DNA from: Platycarya strobilacea
Taxonomy: Eukaryota > Streptophyta > Magnoliopsida > Fagales > Juglandaceae
Length of the DNA: 64,000 bases
NCBI GenBank assembly: GCA_036898215.1
Contig: CM072555.1
Location: forward strand, 17,725,684-17,789,683
Direction: 5' to 3'
The translations under genes and the position numbers were made by a program. The notes beneath the pieces were generated by a model, which was not told the DNA's origin, made no database searches, and worked only from the letters and a program-made list of their open reading frames with translations. Shown one piece after another: positions 1-11,935 of the stretch. The stretch's first letter is position 1. Each line of letters starts with the position of its first letter.

Positions 1-2795
1 TCCCTAGGACTTGACGGGTTTCCAGTGTAATTTATCAGACTAATTGGGAGATTGTGGGAGAAGCACCACTAAATATATGCTTAGTGTTCTAAATGGTAAT
101 GGTACGATCCAAGAAGTCAATGTTACCTATATCACCCTTATCCCCAAGATTAAGAACCCCAAAACAGTTGCTGACCTTAGGCCCATAAGCTTGTGTAACG
201 TCTTACACAAGTTTATCTCAAAGACTTTGGCAAATAGAATGAAGGGAGTCTTACCCCAAATCATATCCGAGAATCAAAGTGCTTTCGTCCCAAGACATCT
301 AATCTCTAACAACAATCTCGTTGCTTATGAACTGTTACATTCCATGACATCTAGGATGAGAGGTAGCAAAGGTTTCATGGCCTTTAAACTGAATATGAGT
401 AAGGCATACGACATGGTTGAATGGAAATTTGGTGAGGGATGATGCAAAAATTGGGCTTTCCTCCCCGATGGTGTGAACTAATTCAAAGGCGTTTTAGGTC
501 AGTTTCGTATTCCATCTTAGTCAATGGGGTTCCCCAGGACGTTTTCCATCACTCTAGGGGAATCCGATAAGGGGATCCCTTCTCTCCCTACATTTTTATT
601 ATTTGTGGCGAGGCCCTACTTGCTTCTCTACAAAGCCGAAAGTAATGGAAAGATTACTAGCATTCTCATTGGTAGAGTCCATCAAAGGTGAATCATCTGT
701 TTTTTGCAGATGATAGCCTTCTCTTTTGTCAAGTGTCTTCTCAAGAACTATCTACAATCATTGACATCCTAGATTGCTAGGAAAGTGCATCAGGCTAGGT
801 GCTTAATAGGAAAAAGTCTGCTGTTTCCTATTTGTTTTTAGCAAGAATACCCCACTTAGGATCTAGAGCCAAATTCTTCAAATTGCTGGGATTAAGGCAG
901 TCGGTAACTTTGAAAAATATCTAGGTCTCCCTACAATTCTTGGTAGAGCCAAGGTGGCTGCCTTCCAATCCTTATTAGATAGACCATGGGTTAGAATCAT
1001 GAATTGGAAGAACCAATTCCTCTCAGCTACAGGTAAAGAGACTTTACTGAAATTTGTTCTTCAGGCAATTCCTATTTACTCAATGTCCATTTTCATGCTA
1101 CTTGGTTCCATCTTGAATAAACTGAACCTCCTCCTTAAAAAATTCTGGTGGGGCTATAGTGAGGATAATACCAAGTTTCAATGGATCATATGGGACAAGA
1201 TTAGCTTCGTAAAAGAAGAAGGTGGGCTAGGCTTTAGGGATTTCAAAGTTTTTAATATGCACTCTCAACAAAATAAAGTTGGAGGATGTTCCTCAATCCC
1301 CGTTCTCTATTATCAAGAATACTCAAGCAAAAAAACTTCCCATCTAATGACCTACTTGAGACCAAGCTAGGACCGAGTCCTTCATTTGCTTGGAGAAGTC
1401 TGTTCTCAGGTCTGACAATGCTAAAATTTGGTTTAATTTGGAGAGTGAGAGATGGTCAGAGTATAAAGATTTGGTCTAATAGATGGGTTCTCTCCCTACC
1501 AAACTTCTCCATATCATCTCAAAAAGCTCTTGATTGTTGATGTGATAAGGTCACTGACTTGATAGACCCCCATTTTAGAACATGGAAAGAGAATTTGCTG
1601 ATTGAAATGTTCTCGGATGAGGAAGTGATTGTAGTTAAAAAAATCCCTATCAGTATGAGTAATAGAGCTAATCAGCTAGCCTGGCATTTGACTAATAATG
1701 GCATGTATAGTGTTAAGAGTGGGTACCACCACGTGAAGCAACAAGCAGCGAAAGAGGAAGGGGAATCCTCAAGCAAGCAGAGGGACAAAACTAGTTGGAA
1801 AAGAATTTGGTAGTTGAGAGTCCATCCAGCGGTCAAGTCTTTTATCTGGAGGGCTTGTAATGAGGTCCTACCAACCTTAGCTAATTTAAAGAGAAGGAAG
1901 ATAGTTGAAAACAACTCATGCCCACTGTGCCTTAGGGAATCCAAACCATTTGGACACATTTTATGGGGCTGTTAAGTAGCAAGAAACGTATGCAATAAAA
2001 AATGTATCAAAGTGCAAAAAATATCCCTACAGTTTGATAATTTTTTTAACATCTGGGATTACCTTGTCTAGGTACTTGAGCAAGAAGAGTTAGAAGAGCT
2101 GGCTGTGATTCTAAGGAATGTTTGGCAAAAAATGAATGATGTTATTCATGGGAAAGCCTTCTCCTACCCATCCTCACTGATCCAAAGTGCTCAAGATGCA
2201 TAAAAGTTGTATAGAGCAGCCCAAGCACCGAAGATGGCCCCCAGACAGACCGAAATACAGAGATATAGAAGTTGGAAAAAAACCACCAGAAGGGATATTT
2301 AAAGTGAACTGTGGATTCGGCTTATAAAAGCGAACATGAGAGGATTGGAATAAGGGTGTGTATGCGAGATCACCAAGGGTTGGTGGTTGGCACCTTGAGA
2401 GCCCCAAGACCCCTCACAACAAGTGATTTTGATGTAGAGGCCCAAAGCCTCCTCTTGGCTGTTATTTTTTTTTGCAAAGAAATGGGTTTACACTAGGTAA
2501 ATTTTGAGGATGAATCTAAGGCTTTCATTGAACAACTGAATTCAAATTATCCAAATTTGAGCCTGGGTGGACTCCTAATTGAAGACACTAAGAAGTTACT
2601 AGCTGGTATCACCAATTGGTATGCTAAACACGTTTATAGAGAAGTGTTGCGCATAGACTAGTCCAAGATGCTTGTAATGTATAAGAAGATGTATATGATA
2701 TTAAAGATTGTCCTTCGTATATCCAATTATATGTAATATCTGAAACAATCTCAATCATGAATGAAAGTTTGATAAAGTTCATTTAAAAAAAAAGT
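1..2795 (+). mobile_element. Decayed LINE (non-LTR) retrotransposon, 5' end outside window
   Basis: The window opens inside a plant L1-type LINE. In order along the plus strand one sees reverse transcriptase, a zinc-finger-like C-terminal domain (zf-RVT, with the CPLCLRESKPFGHILWGC pattern near 1915-1975), and an RNase H-like segment near 2310-2660. It ends at an A-rich, TAA-repeat tail near 2784-2815. Frames are broken many times, so it cannot encode an active enzyme. The 3' boundary is approximate because no target-site duplication was found and the 5' flank is missing. Confidence 0.88.
44..2665 (+). pseudogene. LINE ORF2 remnant: reverse transcriptase, zf-RVT, RNase H
   Basis: The ORF2 product would copy LINE RNA into DNA at a nicked target. 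Visible pieces are the fingers/palm segment at 44-442 (RPISLCNVLHKFISKTLANR, then NQSAFVPRHLISNNNLVAYE), the catalytic FADD box in LFFADDSLLFCQ near 685-735, the thumb-side region at 954-1370, zf-RVT up to about 1975, and an RNase H-like part at 2311-2496 that contains the FDVEAQSLLLAV pattern. The endonuclease domain would lie upstream of base 1. Several stops and frameshifts, for example near 442, 780, 1370, 1540 and 1813, make it a pseudogene. Confidence 0.88.
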
Positions 2796-4324
2796 AATAA
2801 TAATAATAAAAGAAAATAAAAGAAAGGAAGATAATCATGTATTTTGCAATTAACTCTCTTTTCACGTGTGGAAGAGTTTAAAATATTCAAATTGTTTAAA
2901 ATGTTTTTATTTAATTAATCACCCTCTTATAGTCGTTATGTTGGTCCATAGCTATAAAAGGAAAATAATTTAATGTCGTTGTTTCATTATTTTCTAAGAC
3001 ATGTTTGTCACAAGAATAGTGATAGGTTACATTCTACTTATTATTATTTTACCACTTTAGTGTATTTGTTTTAGTTTTCTAATTTTCTTTTAAATTTTTT
3101 AACATCCTTAATTATTAAAAAAAAAAAATTAAAGAACATATAATTTTTTTAATAATTACTTAATCATTAAGTAAAAAAATAATTTAAAATTAAACTAAAT
3201 AAAATAATAGTAATTAAAATATAATTTTATCATTATAATTATATCATTATTTTGATCATAAAAGATTATATAAACCAAAAAATGCTGATGACGGATTGTT
3301 TCTTTTTCCTTTTTGCACGCCGATCGAGAAGGGATTTTGGTTTTTATTCCTGAGTGAATCATGAATGACTTTGTAATAAAAGAAAATTTAATTAGATCTC
3401 AATTTTTTTAAAGTTCTACTTGTTTTGAAAGATGAAATTACAATTTTTAAATTTATTATTATATTTTTTTAAAATATAATAAAAAATATAATATTTTTAA
3501 AATTTTTAAATTATTTTTTCAAATATTCATACCAAATTAATATTAAAAAAATATATTACAATAATATTTTATTATTTTTTTAACTTTTATTTTATCTCTA
3601 AAAACAAACCAATTCTAAATTTAGAAATATATATGTTCCAGTTTTTCCTATGACCTATACATGGTTGAAAAATAAATCTGATTTTTTCTACAGTCACAAC
3701 AAATCACATCGTTGAAAAATAAATCTGATTGACATATTCAGTTCATGAGTAACTATGAAGGAATAGACAATTTAAAAGAAGAAAATAATGTATTGCTATT
3801 TAATTAGGTTAATCCTTTGCCATGCATGTACATTCATGTCTGCACACTTCTGTAGAAGTTATCTTTTAAAGTTCAAAAAAGATAAAAAAAAATAAAAATA
3901 GAGCCACTGGCCCACTACTAAACTGCTTCGGCCCAGTTGTGCTGGGTTTAGCATGTTCGGTCCATGCAACAATGCCATGTGAAAGTGGGCCCAGTAAACA
4001 ACTTAAAAGTAACGAAGAGTTTAGCTTGTCAATTCAAAGACTATTTGCATTTTTTTTAATCTCAAATTAACTTCCAGCACCTCTACTTAAATACATATTA
4101 CGAATATGATATAAACAATTAAATCAATTCTAATATAATTATTTTTATTGATTAAACTCTTAAGATAAGTGATAATTTATGTAATATTAGAATCGAAATT
4201 CTGAATTTAATTATATATTATTCTATTTAATTAAATATTATATATATGCAACTTATCTAGAAAAAGAGTCTGACACAAACATAAAAGAGTTAATTAGAAT
4301 ATAATATTACAAATGATTAAACAC

Positions 4325-4344
4325 CTCTCTCTCTCTCTCTCTCT
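4325..4344. repeat. (CT)n microsatellite
   Basis: About ten CT units in the spacer between the LINE and the BOR1-like gene. It is a likely length-polymorphic marker. Confidence 0.95.
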
Positions 4345-4922
4345 TAGCTAGAAGCTGAAAAAAGTGATCAGTTCCAGTCACGATTTGAGAACTTAGAAAG
4401 CCTAATTATATAAGCAGTTTTGTTTTGGCAATTGCTTTTTTAGTTTTCAAAAATCAATAACTAAGAAACTCTTTAGCACATCAGAACAAATCGTTTAAAA
4501 AGCAAGAGGCCGGATATGAATTATGAAGCGTTGAGAGAGTTTGTAGTGGTGTACTATGACGTATTGTACATGATATTATTAATTAAGTAGTTTCTTTTGG
4601 CACAGAGCATACGATTCTCATTTTGCAGACGCATATTTTAGCCAACTTGCTACGCAAAGTCCAAACGGACAGCAGTAGTACTATACATCATACATGCATG
4701 GTTTTTGAAAGGTTGTTCTGGTCAGAGCATAGAATCATATTTATTAATGTTTTTTTTCTTAATTATTATGCAACCTCCAGCGTGATTATTCGGTTCAGTT
4801 GTTTGTTGTCAACTCGAGTACTCTTGGTATTATTGTGGGAAGCAATATTATTTATATTGTACTTGGAATAATTAAATTATTAAGTCGTTGATCTGATCAT
4901 GAATATGATGCCGAGAAATTAA

Positions 4923-4924
<2 letters not shown>

Positions 4925-4954
<30 letters not shown>
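4925..4954. repeat. (AG)n microsatellite
   Basis: About fifteen GA/AG units, uninterrupted. Confidence 0.95.
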
Positions 4955-4956
<2 letters not shown>

Positions 4957-6463
4957 CCATTAATGAAGAAGAAGATCGAGAGGATCAGATAAATACTATT
5001 TAATAATGCGTCAAGAAAACTAAAGATCAGATAATAATATCATCTTATGCCATGCATGCATCATTCATACGCAAAGACTCCGTGGCCTGGGGATGTGCAA
5101 TTCAGCAACAAATATTCATTCTTTAATGCCTCCTTTTGTCTTTTTCCAAGAATTAATTAGACCACACACTGCGAAACTGAAGAAGCGTCTTCCCCTGGCA
5201 TTTGATCATGCGGAGTTATGACTTATATACATAGTACTGGTTTGAAGTTCTTCAAGAGAAGATAAATTTTCCATGGTTTTGTCGCCGGCCATCATTAACA
5301 AGTTAATAAAGATGCAGTGCATGCCTTTTAGATCATACAGGAGTTCAGGAAGCTTCATTTATTTATCCTATAATGCTTCATTAAATATGGAAAATACATC
5401 TTTTAAATTATTGACTTCCATCCATAGGCCATCTTTTCATCTTTCTGCATTAACCATATATACACACAAAAGACTATGATGTAAGTTTAGGATCCAAACA
5501 TAGATTGTGCAGTTGTCAGCATCATCATATATCCATGCAGATCGGTTTTAATAAAGCTTGGATCTTTATGTCAACGTCCATATATAGCATGGGATTGCAC
5601 TACAAGCAGTTGATGCAACTCTTGGTACTTTCTGTGATCTCAGATTGAAGGTTCATGAGTTGCAAGTAGAATTGATCAAGCACAGATCACAGCTATTTAT
5701 AATGGTCAACTAGGATGTCCCATCTCAGCAATAATCATGAAATTCTGGTTTCTTCTCATGGATGATGATGTCAAGCTAATTTCTTTTTTGCTCTTTTTTT
5801 TGCCACTCTTCAACCTTTTGAATTGGACATAAAGACAGACATCAGGAAATCATTCGAAAGGGACCTGAGTTCATTAATGGAGAGGCATGAACTGAAGAAT
5901 GAAGGAATACCACCTAGTCAATGCCATGAAAACAACACTGCAATTGAGGATGTAGGACCCCTCGTCTCCTGTTCAATTCACTTGAAGTGCTTGCTGGGAA
6001 AACTCATGTCCATTGCTTTTTATTTCCCAACTGTTCCAAAGTCATCTTTTTTATTTTTTTATTCTTTTCTCAGTTGTATTCACACAGTGCAGTTTATAAT
6101 TGATTCTGCTGTTGTACTCTTGTCGATGTCACATGAAGAGGGCGAATCTCATCCAGAAAAGTACTATACTGCATTTGCAATTTTATCTATGGAAGTGTTT
6201 TGAGGCAATCCTTCATTGGTTGTATTTGAGACTCATATCAGTTATGTAACAGACAACTGAAAAAATACACTCATATAGATGGCACAACTATATATACCGT
6301 TAAATATATATGCATTATCTATATCTATATATCTTGTTGAAGCGGGGAAGTACAAAGAAGGCAGACTTTACAATGCCTCGGCCAAAAAAAGCAAAACAGA
6401 CGGCAAAATGGAAATGAACAAGCAATTGAAATCATACAAAGGGAATAGATAACAGTAGTCTGC

Positions 6464-6473
<10 letters not shown>

Positions 6474-6494
<21 letters not shown>

Positions 6495-6496
6495 TA
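6474..6496. repeat. (TA)n microsatellite just past the BOR1-like stop codon
   Basis: An uninterrupted TA run preceded by an A tract. It lies 15 bases beyond the end of the borate exporter reading frame, inside its probable 3' UTR or terminator region. Confidence 0.9.
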
Positions 6497-6510
6497 ACAG
6501 TAGTCTTTGT

Positions 6511-9500
6511 CTATTTTGATGAGGTGTTAGGACTCTTTCCAAGACTAGATAATCTCACTTCTCCAGTTCCTGGACTATGTCCTCTACCACTAGAACGGGG
6601 ACTTTGCTCCCCTCTAAGCTCACCAACACGAGGACTGTATGTAGAGTTCGGGCTCTGAAGGCTTTTAGGGCCATTTGATGGCGTTGGTGTGGTGCTTGTT
6701 ACCTTAGGACTACTAACATGCCTGAACTCACCCCGGCTTCTTGTGATAACATCATCTAAAATCTCTCCTTCATCTATATGGGATGCTCCAGCACCCAGCT
6801 CTCCTTCCTGTTTAGGGACACCAAATGTGCAAGGAATATTAGAAGCTGTTTAAACATGGGGATCACAAGAACTAATGAAATTATAAAATTATAAGAGAAA
6901 TACTTTAGTCACAAATGGATTACACAAACAAACTGATGTGAATTTACGTGGTTCGTCAAATTGTAAAGTTATTTTTATTATAAAGTAGATTTAATGAATC
7001 ACATAAAACTACGTCAGTTTGTAAGATTATTTTTATGTAATTAACACGCAACGGGGTGGGAAGAACACTTACTGTTGCAAGGTTAAATGGTAAAGCTGGT
7101 GCTTCTTCATACTCTGCTGCATCCAAGTCTTGAAGGTGGGCTCCTTTGAAAAATTTGGGCAGAAAGTACTGTCTTACAGGAACCAAAAGCATGATCATTA
7201 GAGGGAACATAAGTCCAGCAATTGGAATCCATGTTAGTCCAAAACATATGAGCAGATAAGTTGTTTGGAAAATGGTGAACATTGCTATTGTCTTGAAAGG
7301 CACTGTTTCCACAAAAGTGGCATGGTACTCCTCAAGAACTCTGCAAGAAAGAGAGCCATTTCTCTTAGACATAATAACAAAAGGAAACATTCTTAGAACA
7401 AAGAAATAGAATTGAAGCTGTTACTTGTATCTTCGGCTAGGTGCTGTGAAGAGCAATAAGATTCTTTCCCAGAATTGGTTCCCTGGTAAACTTTCAATTG
7501 CCATGAATGCAAAGTAACCCCATAGAACTGAGGTTGGGATCATTTTGAGGAAAGGCATGGCTGCAACACATCCTCCCACCATAATAGCTTGAAGCAAGTT
7601 ACTGACGCGCTGTTCCTTAACCTCAACAGGTAGTAGATCATCAATTTCCTTTTCAATATCAAATACTGTCTCATCAACTGGGGCATCCATGTGTCCCATA
7701 CTAGTTGCAGCTTGAATGGTCGATTCTTTTAATTCCTTTAGTTCCTGCTAAAAAATTCCTTTAGTTCCGTTTACAAATATCAGTGCACACTTGATTATAA
7801 CATGAAAAAAATAATGATTTTGTAGCCTTTAAAAGAAATCAGCGGAGCTATTTATCCTAAAACATAGAACCAACATCTGTAGAAACTAGAAAGCTTACCC
7901 GAGTTGAGGGTTGTTGGTAGATCAAAGGGGTCTGCATTTGTCGATAGGCTTCTTGCATATTCCCATACAACTGTCCCAAGCTAGCATTTTTTCTCATACT
8001 TTTGCGGGCTGTTGCAACCAGTCTATTGCGAAGCAACTGCATATCAGGCAAATATTTTCGAATAAACTTGCATAAATAATAAAAAAAGGGGACCAAAAAC
8101 GAAAAAAAGGGCCATATCTACTGCTAAATATACTAAACACCCTGTACTCAAAGGGTAGACTACCTGGTGTTTGAGAGTAGCCAAACTCTTTGTATGCATT
8201 GGAGATTGTGGGATAACTCCATTTGCTGGAGGGATTCCAATAAGACCACACAACAAGGTCTGCCATCAAGAATATCAAATATGTAAGAATGGGGATGAGG
8301 TAGAAAAGAGAAAGGGAGCAAGAGGACATTCACACTGCATACCAGAAATCCCAACAGAAGCAAGTCATAATGGTAAGAAGACGGCTTTCTCAGGTTGAAC
8401 TCCTGCTGCTGAGCAAGTTGAGATGCTACACTATGGTCAAAATAGTAAAGCACAGCAATCATTGTTGCAGGAATGAAAGCTCCAATTATGTACAGAACAG
8501 GAACATCCAGCATATCCTATCAGTTTCAAATGTAAACTGTCAATTCAATATTAGACATCAAGACAGGATACAAGATTGTGGCTTGACGTGGGTTGTAAAA
8601 TTAGTTTTATTGTAAAGCAGATCTGATAGATTACATAAAGTGACGCCAATATGTGGGATTACTTGGAAAACATGCCTTAATGATGGTCCAATTATCATAT
8701 GCACCAGGTGACCAAGGATTTGGGCTGAAGAGGCGCCGTGGGATCCCTTTTGGAACACTGCTGGTTGGTATGTAAGAAACAGCTGTCCAAACTAGCACCA
8801 TAAGCGGCACACCATAATCTGCTATTAGGCTTCGAAGCCAACCTGTTAAATCAAGTCATAAATCTTTCAGGTGGAAGAATATGCTGTACTAGTTTGCAGA
8901 AGGTCTTGAGTTTAATGTTAAAGAAATGCGCGCACAGAAGCCTTTATTTAGTTTCAGTTCAAAGACATATGCTTACCAGAACCATATCGCCATGACCTTG
9001 CCTTCCGGCTTCTTAATGCAGTTAACAGAAGGCCGAATGATAGAACCAAAGCAAACATGCCATTAGCAAATCTCCATGAAGGTATGAACTCAGTTGAATT
9101 TGTATCTTCTCTCTTTGGGATTCGAAACTCTTCTACAAGTCCCTAAAAATATCCAAAAAAAAAAAAAAAGAGTTCACAAAATAAATGAATCCATTCTTTT
9201 CAAGTCAAGAATATGGGGCTTTAATGCAAACAAATTAAAATAGTTTATTACACTGCAGAGAAACGATCTATAACACTAACACCATTGAACAAGGTGTAGA
9301 AAAACAAAATTCAAGTTACAGAATTCTTACTTTAATAGCTTGCTGCATGAAGAGCATTGCTATTAGCAGACCAAATAATTCTCCTGCCACACGGGTAAAC
9401 CTATTGATAATGGAACAAGCTCCTAAGACGGCCAGTAAGAACAGTAATAATGCTGTCCAGACACATATCCTACAACATCAAAACACCAGGCAACTTCTGT

Positions 9501-10395
9501 CAATTAGAGGAAGACAATCTAAAACAGATCATTCATAGCAATATCTCAGAATCCATGTCAAAGATATGAACGGTATAATTACTTCCAAAAAATATAGTGA
9601 AAATTATAAATTGCTCACCATCCAGACCATGCTAGAAACAGATTCCGGCCCAAGTTTGGTCTCTCTTTAGCAAAATTAAACAAGAATGTGTACATAATCA
9701 CAGTGGGTTCCGCAACACCTAAAATCAACAAAGGTTGACCTCCAATGATCGAGTGTATAATCCCGCAAAGGGCAGTGGATGCTAAGGTTTGAACGGCTGT
9801 CAGAACTCCTTCTGCAAGTAGAAGTGAAGAGCATCATGAATATAACTTCAAACAGATTTTTGTTTGGCCTTAATACAATCATATCATGTTCTATTTTATT
9901 CAACCCTTCCAAGTATTTCCTATAAATTTATAATCAAGATCAAAGTGCTAAGCTTGAATGGCTAGAAGTTCAAAAGAGAAGCATCATGACTTTGGAGAAT
10001 TGTTCTGTATCTTTAAAGTTGAAAGAATATTCTTCTGTCGATCTAAAATGGCTTTTCTTGAAGTTTATGTTCAGTACCAGTATCTCGCTCCAATTGTTCT
10101 CCAAATGAAATGACCGGTATTGCAGAAGCAAAAAATATATAGGTGGTGGGAGCCAGAATCCTGAAAACCATAAAATTTCGTCAAGAGTTTTCCAACAAAA
10201 AGAAGACTACAACACAAAGATATTAGCATTGCAATTGAACAACATACACAAGGAAGTTAATAATATATATGATAGCGTATGTGAGTTTTACCTGAAGCCT
10301 GCTCTAATGCCACTGGTCCAATCTTGTTTGTAACACATTAATCTTCCTTTAAGGTCATTCTTGATTCCTCGAAATGGTACAAATGTCTCTTCCAT
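6511..10395 (-). CDS. BOR1: Boron (borate) transporter, BOR1-like, 12 exons, complete
   Basis: This plasma-membrane exporter of the SLC4/HCO3- transporter family moves borate out of cells for xylem loading. I traced coding exons at 10395-10292, 10160-10078, 9811-9619, 9469-9331, 9142-8977, 8842-8676, 8516-8343, 8259-8164, 8036-7899, 7747-7425, 7340-7073 and 6807-6511. They join in frame to 715 codons, close to Arabidopsis BOR1 (about 704). The protein starts METFVPFRGI-like (MEETFVPFRGIKNDLKGR) and contains FASAIPVISFGEQLERDT, GGQPLLILGVAEPTV, YYFDHSVASQLAQQ (Asp311), IDDLLPVEVKEQRVSNLLQA and QDLDAAEYEEAPALPFNLAT. The C-terminal tail is serine/proline-rich. All introns are GT-AG except intron 6, which is GC-AG. 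Position 373 is His where BOR1 has a trafficking Tyr; Tyr398, Tyr405 and the lysine matching BOR1 Lys590 (Lys593 here) are kept. BOR1 versus a close paralogue cannot be decided by eye. Confidence 0.94.
6887..7045. mobile_element. Short MITE-like element, copy 1 (BOR intron 11)
   Basis: It begins with AGAGAAATACTTTAGTCACA and ends near TTATTTTTATGTAATT, with an internal part also found at 8577-8668 and related AT-rich ends at 11020-11152 and 14600-14757. It fills more than half of the 265-base intron between exons 11 and 12. The superfamily is not assigned because the termini are only weakly inverted and no clear target duplication was seen. Confidence 0.5.
8517..8675 (-). other. Non-canonical GC-AG intron (BOR intron 6)
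   Basis: Read on the minus strand, exon 6 ends AAG and the intron begins GCATGT. It ends TTTTTCAAAT-free, at GATAG just before GATATGCTGGATG. Only this GC donor gives Lys followed by Asp-Met-Leu-Asp-Val-Pro, as expected in the BOR family. The nearest GT, four bases further in, would shift the frame. GC-AG introns are a known minor class spliced by the major spliceosome. Confidence 0.8.
8577..8668. mobile_element. Short MITE-like element, copy 2 (BOR intron 6)
   Basis: Shares with copy 1 the order: TTGTAAAATTA, TTATTGTAAAGCAGAT, a GATTACATAAA segment, then GACGCCAATATGTGGGATTA. It occupies most of the 159-base GC-AG intron and reaches almost to its donor site. Confidence 0.5.
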
Positions 10396-10760
10396 GGTCC
10401 TGTCTCTTTAGAATTCAAAGTGTGTTCTTCCTTCTTCAATGGCTTCTTAAGAGAAAGAATAGCCCCAACGACTAATATCACCCTGGGGCAAATACTAGCT
10501 CAAGTACTAAAAACGCTGAAGAGGGTCAACAATGGCCAGTTTTGCTGCAAATAATGAGGGTGGCTTTTGATTGAGAAAGAAACAAAATAGAAAAAAAAAA
10601 AGTCAAAATCACCCAGAAGAACAAAACAGCATGTGAGCTTAGGAAAACACGTTCAAGAAAATTTAAAAGACAAGCTAAGGTGCATGACTCAACGCACTTG
10701 AGAGGTGGATCACCAACTAGAGCAACCCCGACCTTCTGAGGTGCTTCCTCGTATCAATGT
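10396..10760 (-). promoter_or_regulatory. Probable 5' leader of the BOR1-like gene, with two short upstream ORFs
   Basis: Upstream of the start ATG, minus-strand ATGs at 10632 and 10685 open frames of 7 and 10 codons (10632-10609 and 10685-10653), both closed before the main start. A pyrimidine-rich stretch followed by TTTGCAG at about 10555-10549 could be the acceptor of a 5'-UTR intron, in which case the upstream ORFs may or may not remain in the mRNA. Arabidopsis BOR1 is known to be translationally repressed by boron through upstream ORFs. The transcription start is unknown here. Confidence 0.35.
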
Positions 10761-10768
10761 TTAAGCAC

Positions 10769-10789
10769 AGAGAGAGAGAGAGAGAGAAG
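10769..10789. repeat. (GA)n microsatellite upstream of the BOR1-like gene
   Basis: About ten GA units. GA/CT tracts are common in plant 5' leaders and promoters; no function can be read from sequence alone. Confidence 0.85.
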
Positions 10790-11019
10790 GTCCAAATATA
10801 TAAGCTTCAAAAGGTGTTGAATGAAACGAGAAGCAATTTTTTTTGGTGCAGACCGCAATGCGGGTCACAAGGGAATTTAGTGAATCTCACTGTCACCACC
10901 AGGAAATACAGATCAAAATCTAAAGCCTTTGCCAATTCTGCATCGCATAATGCGCTGGACCCACTTGATACTGTGACTTCCTGTCAGAATGTTGGAAAAT
11001 ATTTTAACGGCCGATAAAT

Positions 11020-11152
11020 ACACCAAAATAAATTTATAAATTAATATAATTTATTAAATTAGTTTAATTCTAAAATAAATTTTATAAATAATATAAAATC
11101 ACATTAATTTATAATTTGTTTTTATAATTTGTTTTTATTTGTAACAATTCTC
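11020..11152. mobile_element. Short MITE-like element, copy 3 (inverted)
   Basis: Its right end, read in reverse, is GAGAATTGTTACAAATAAAA, resembling the GAGAAATACTTTAGTCACAAA start of copy 1. The interior is almost pure A and T. Confidence 0.4.
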
Positions 11153-11835
11153 TTAATGTTTTTTTTTATTTTGTTTTTTTATTTTTTTTTAACTTTTTGG
11201 ATGCTATTAATTGCAGAGCAAATTGGACGGCGAAGTACACTGCTCAAATGGGTGTCTTCCTCTACCTGCATAATATCATTGAGTATTCATGCACCTCTCA
11301 CTGAGGTTTCATTTGTATTTATAAATGAGTTTGATATCATCTCAATTTATTTATATTTTATTATTATATTTTTATAATTTTTTATATAAAATAAAAATTT
11401 TTATATATCTTTTTTAAATTTTAAAATATATTTCTTAAATTTTAATATATATTTTAAATTTTAAATTTTAAAATAATAATAATATTAAAAAATAAATTAA
11501 ATTCATTTTGATTTCGTATTCTAATTTAAACGAGACATTGAGCCTAAAACGCTAAAAAGGAAGAAAAGCATCTTTTGCACTCCTTTTGAGATCTTGTTTT
11601 CCTCTCTTTTTAGATCGAAAACCAGCTTCGGTAGATGACAACAATACAAGTTGACCAAATAGTTCCATGCATCCTAGGGCGGGCTTCGCCCGAGCTCCGA
11701 CAACTCTCAAACTCTGACGAAGTCAGAAGTTTTGCAAATCAAAGTCGGAATTATAGTCGGAGTCTGAAGGCCTTGTTAGCTCTGAATTCCAACTATTTCT
11801 ACCCTATATATTATATATTGTAATATAAATATTAA

Positions 11836-11935
11836 ATAGCCAAGTGACCTAATAGTTAAGCCACAATTTTGATTCTTAGAAACTTGCATTCGAGTCCCTC
11901 AAGCTCCATTTTGCGTTTGTAATTTTTTTAGGAAA
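11836..11935 (+). mobile_element. tRNA-derived SINE-like fragment
   Basis: TAGCCAAGTGACCTAATAGT-TAAGCC resembles a pol III A box region, and 35 bases later GCATTCGAGTCCCTC resembles a B box. A T-rich/A-rich run follows. No target duplication was found, so this is a tentative call. Confidence 0.42.

Larger units (their letters stand above)
2796..6310. other. Gene-poor AT-rich spacer
   Basis: No recognisable gene. The first 900 bases are very AT-rich. There are two dinucleotide microsatellites, listed separately. A 126-codon frame at 5823-6203 on the plus strand starts with a charged stretch (DIKTDIRKSFERDLSSLMER) but then runs into low-complexity phenylalanine- and serine-rich sequence. I recognise no family in it, so I do not call it a gene. 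No tRNA or known conserved microRNA sequence was spotted. Confidence 0.6.

Noticed and set aside
5823..6203. 126-codon plus-strand frame with a charged start
   Set aside because: No family recognised; the second half is low-complexity Phe/Ser-rich sequence from a T-rich region, and no supporting splice or regulatory signals were seen.
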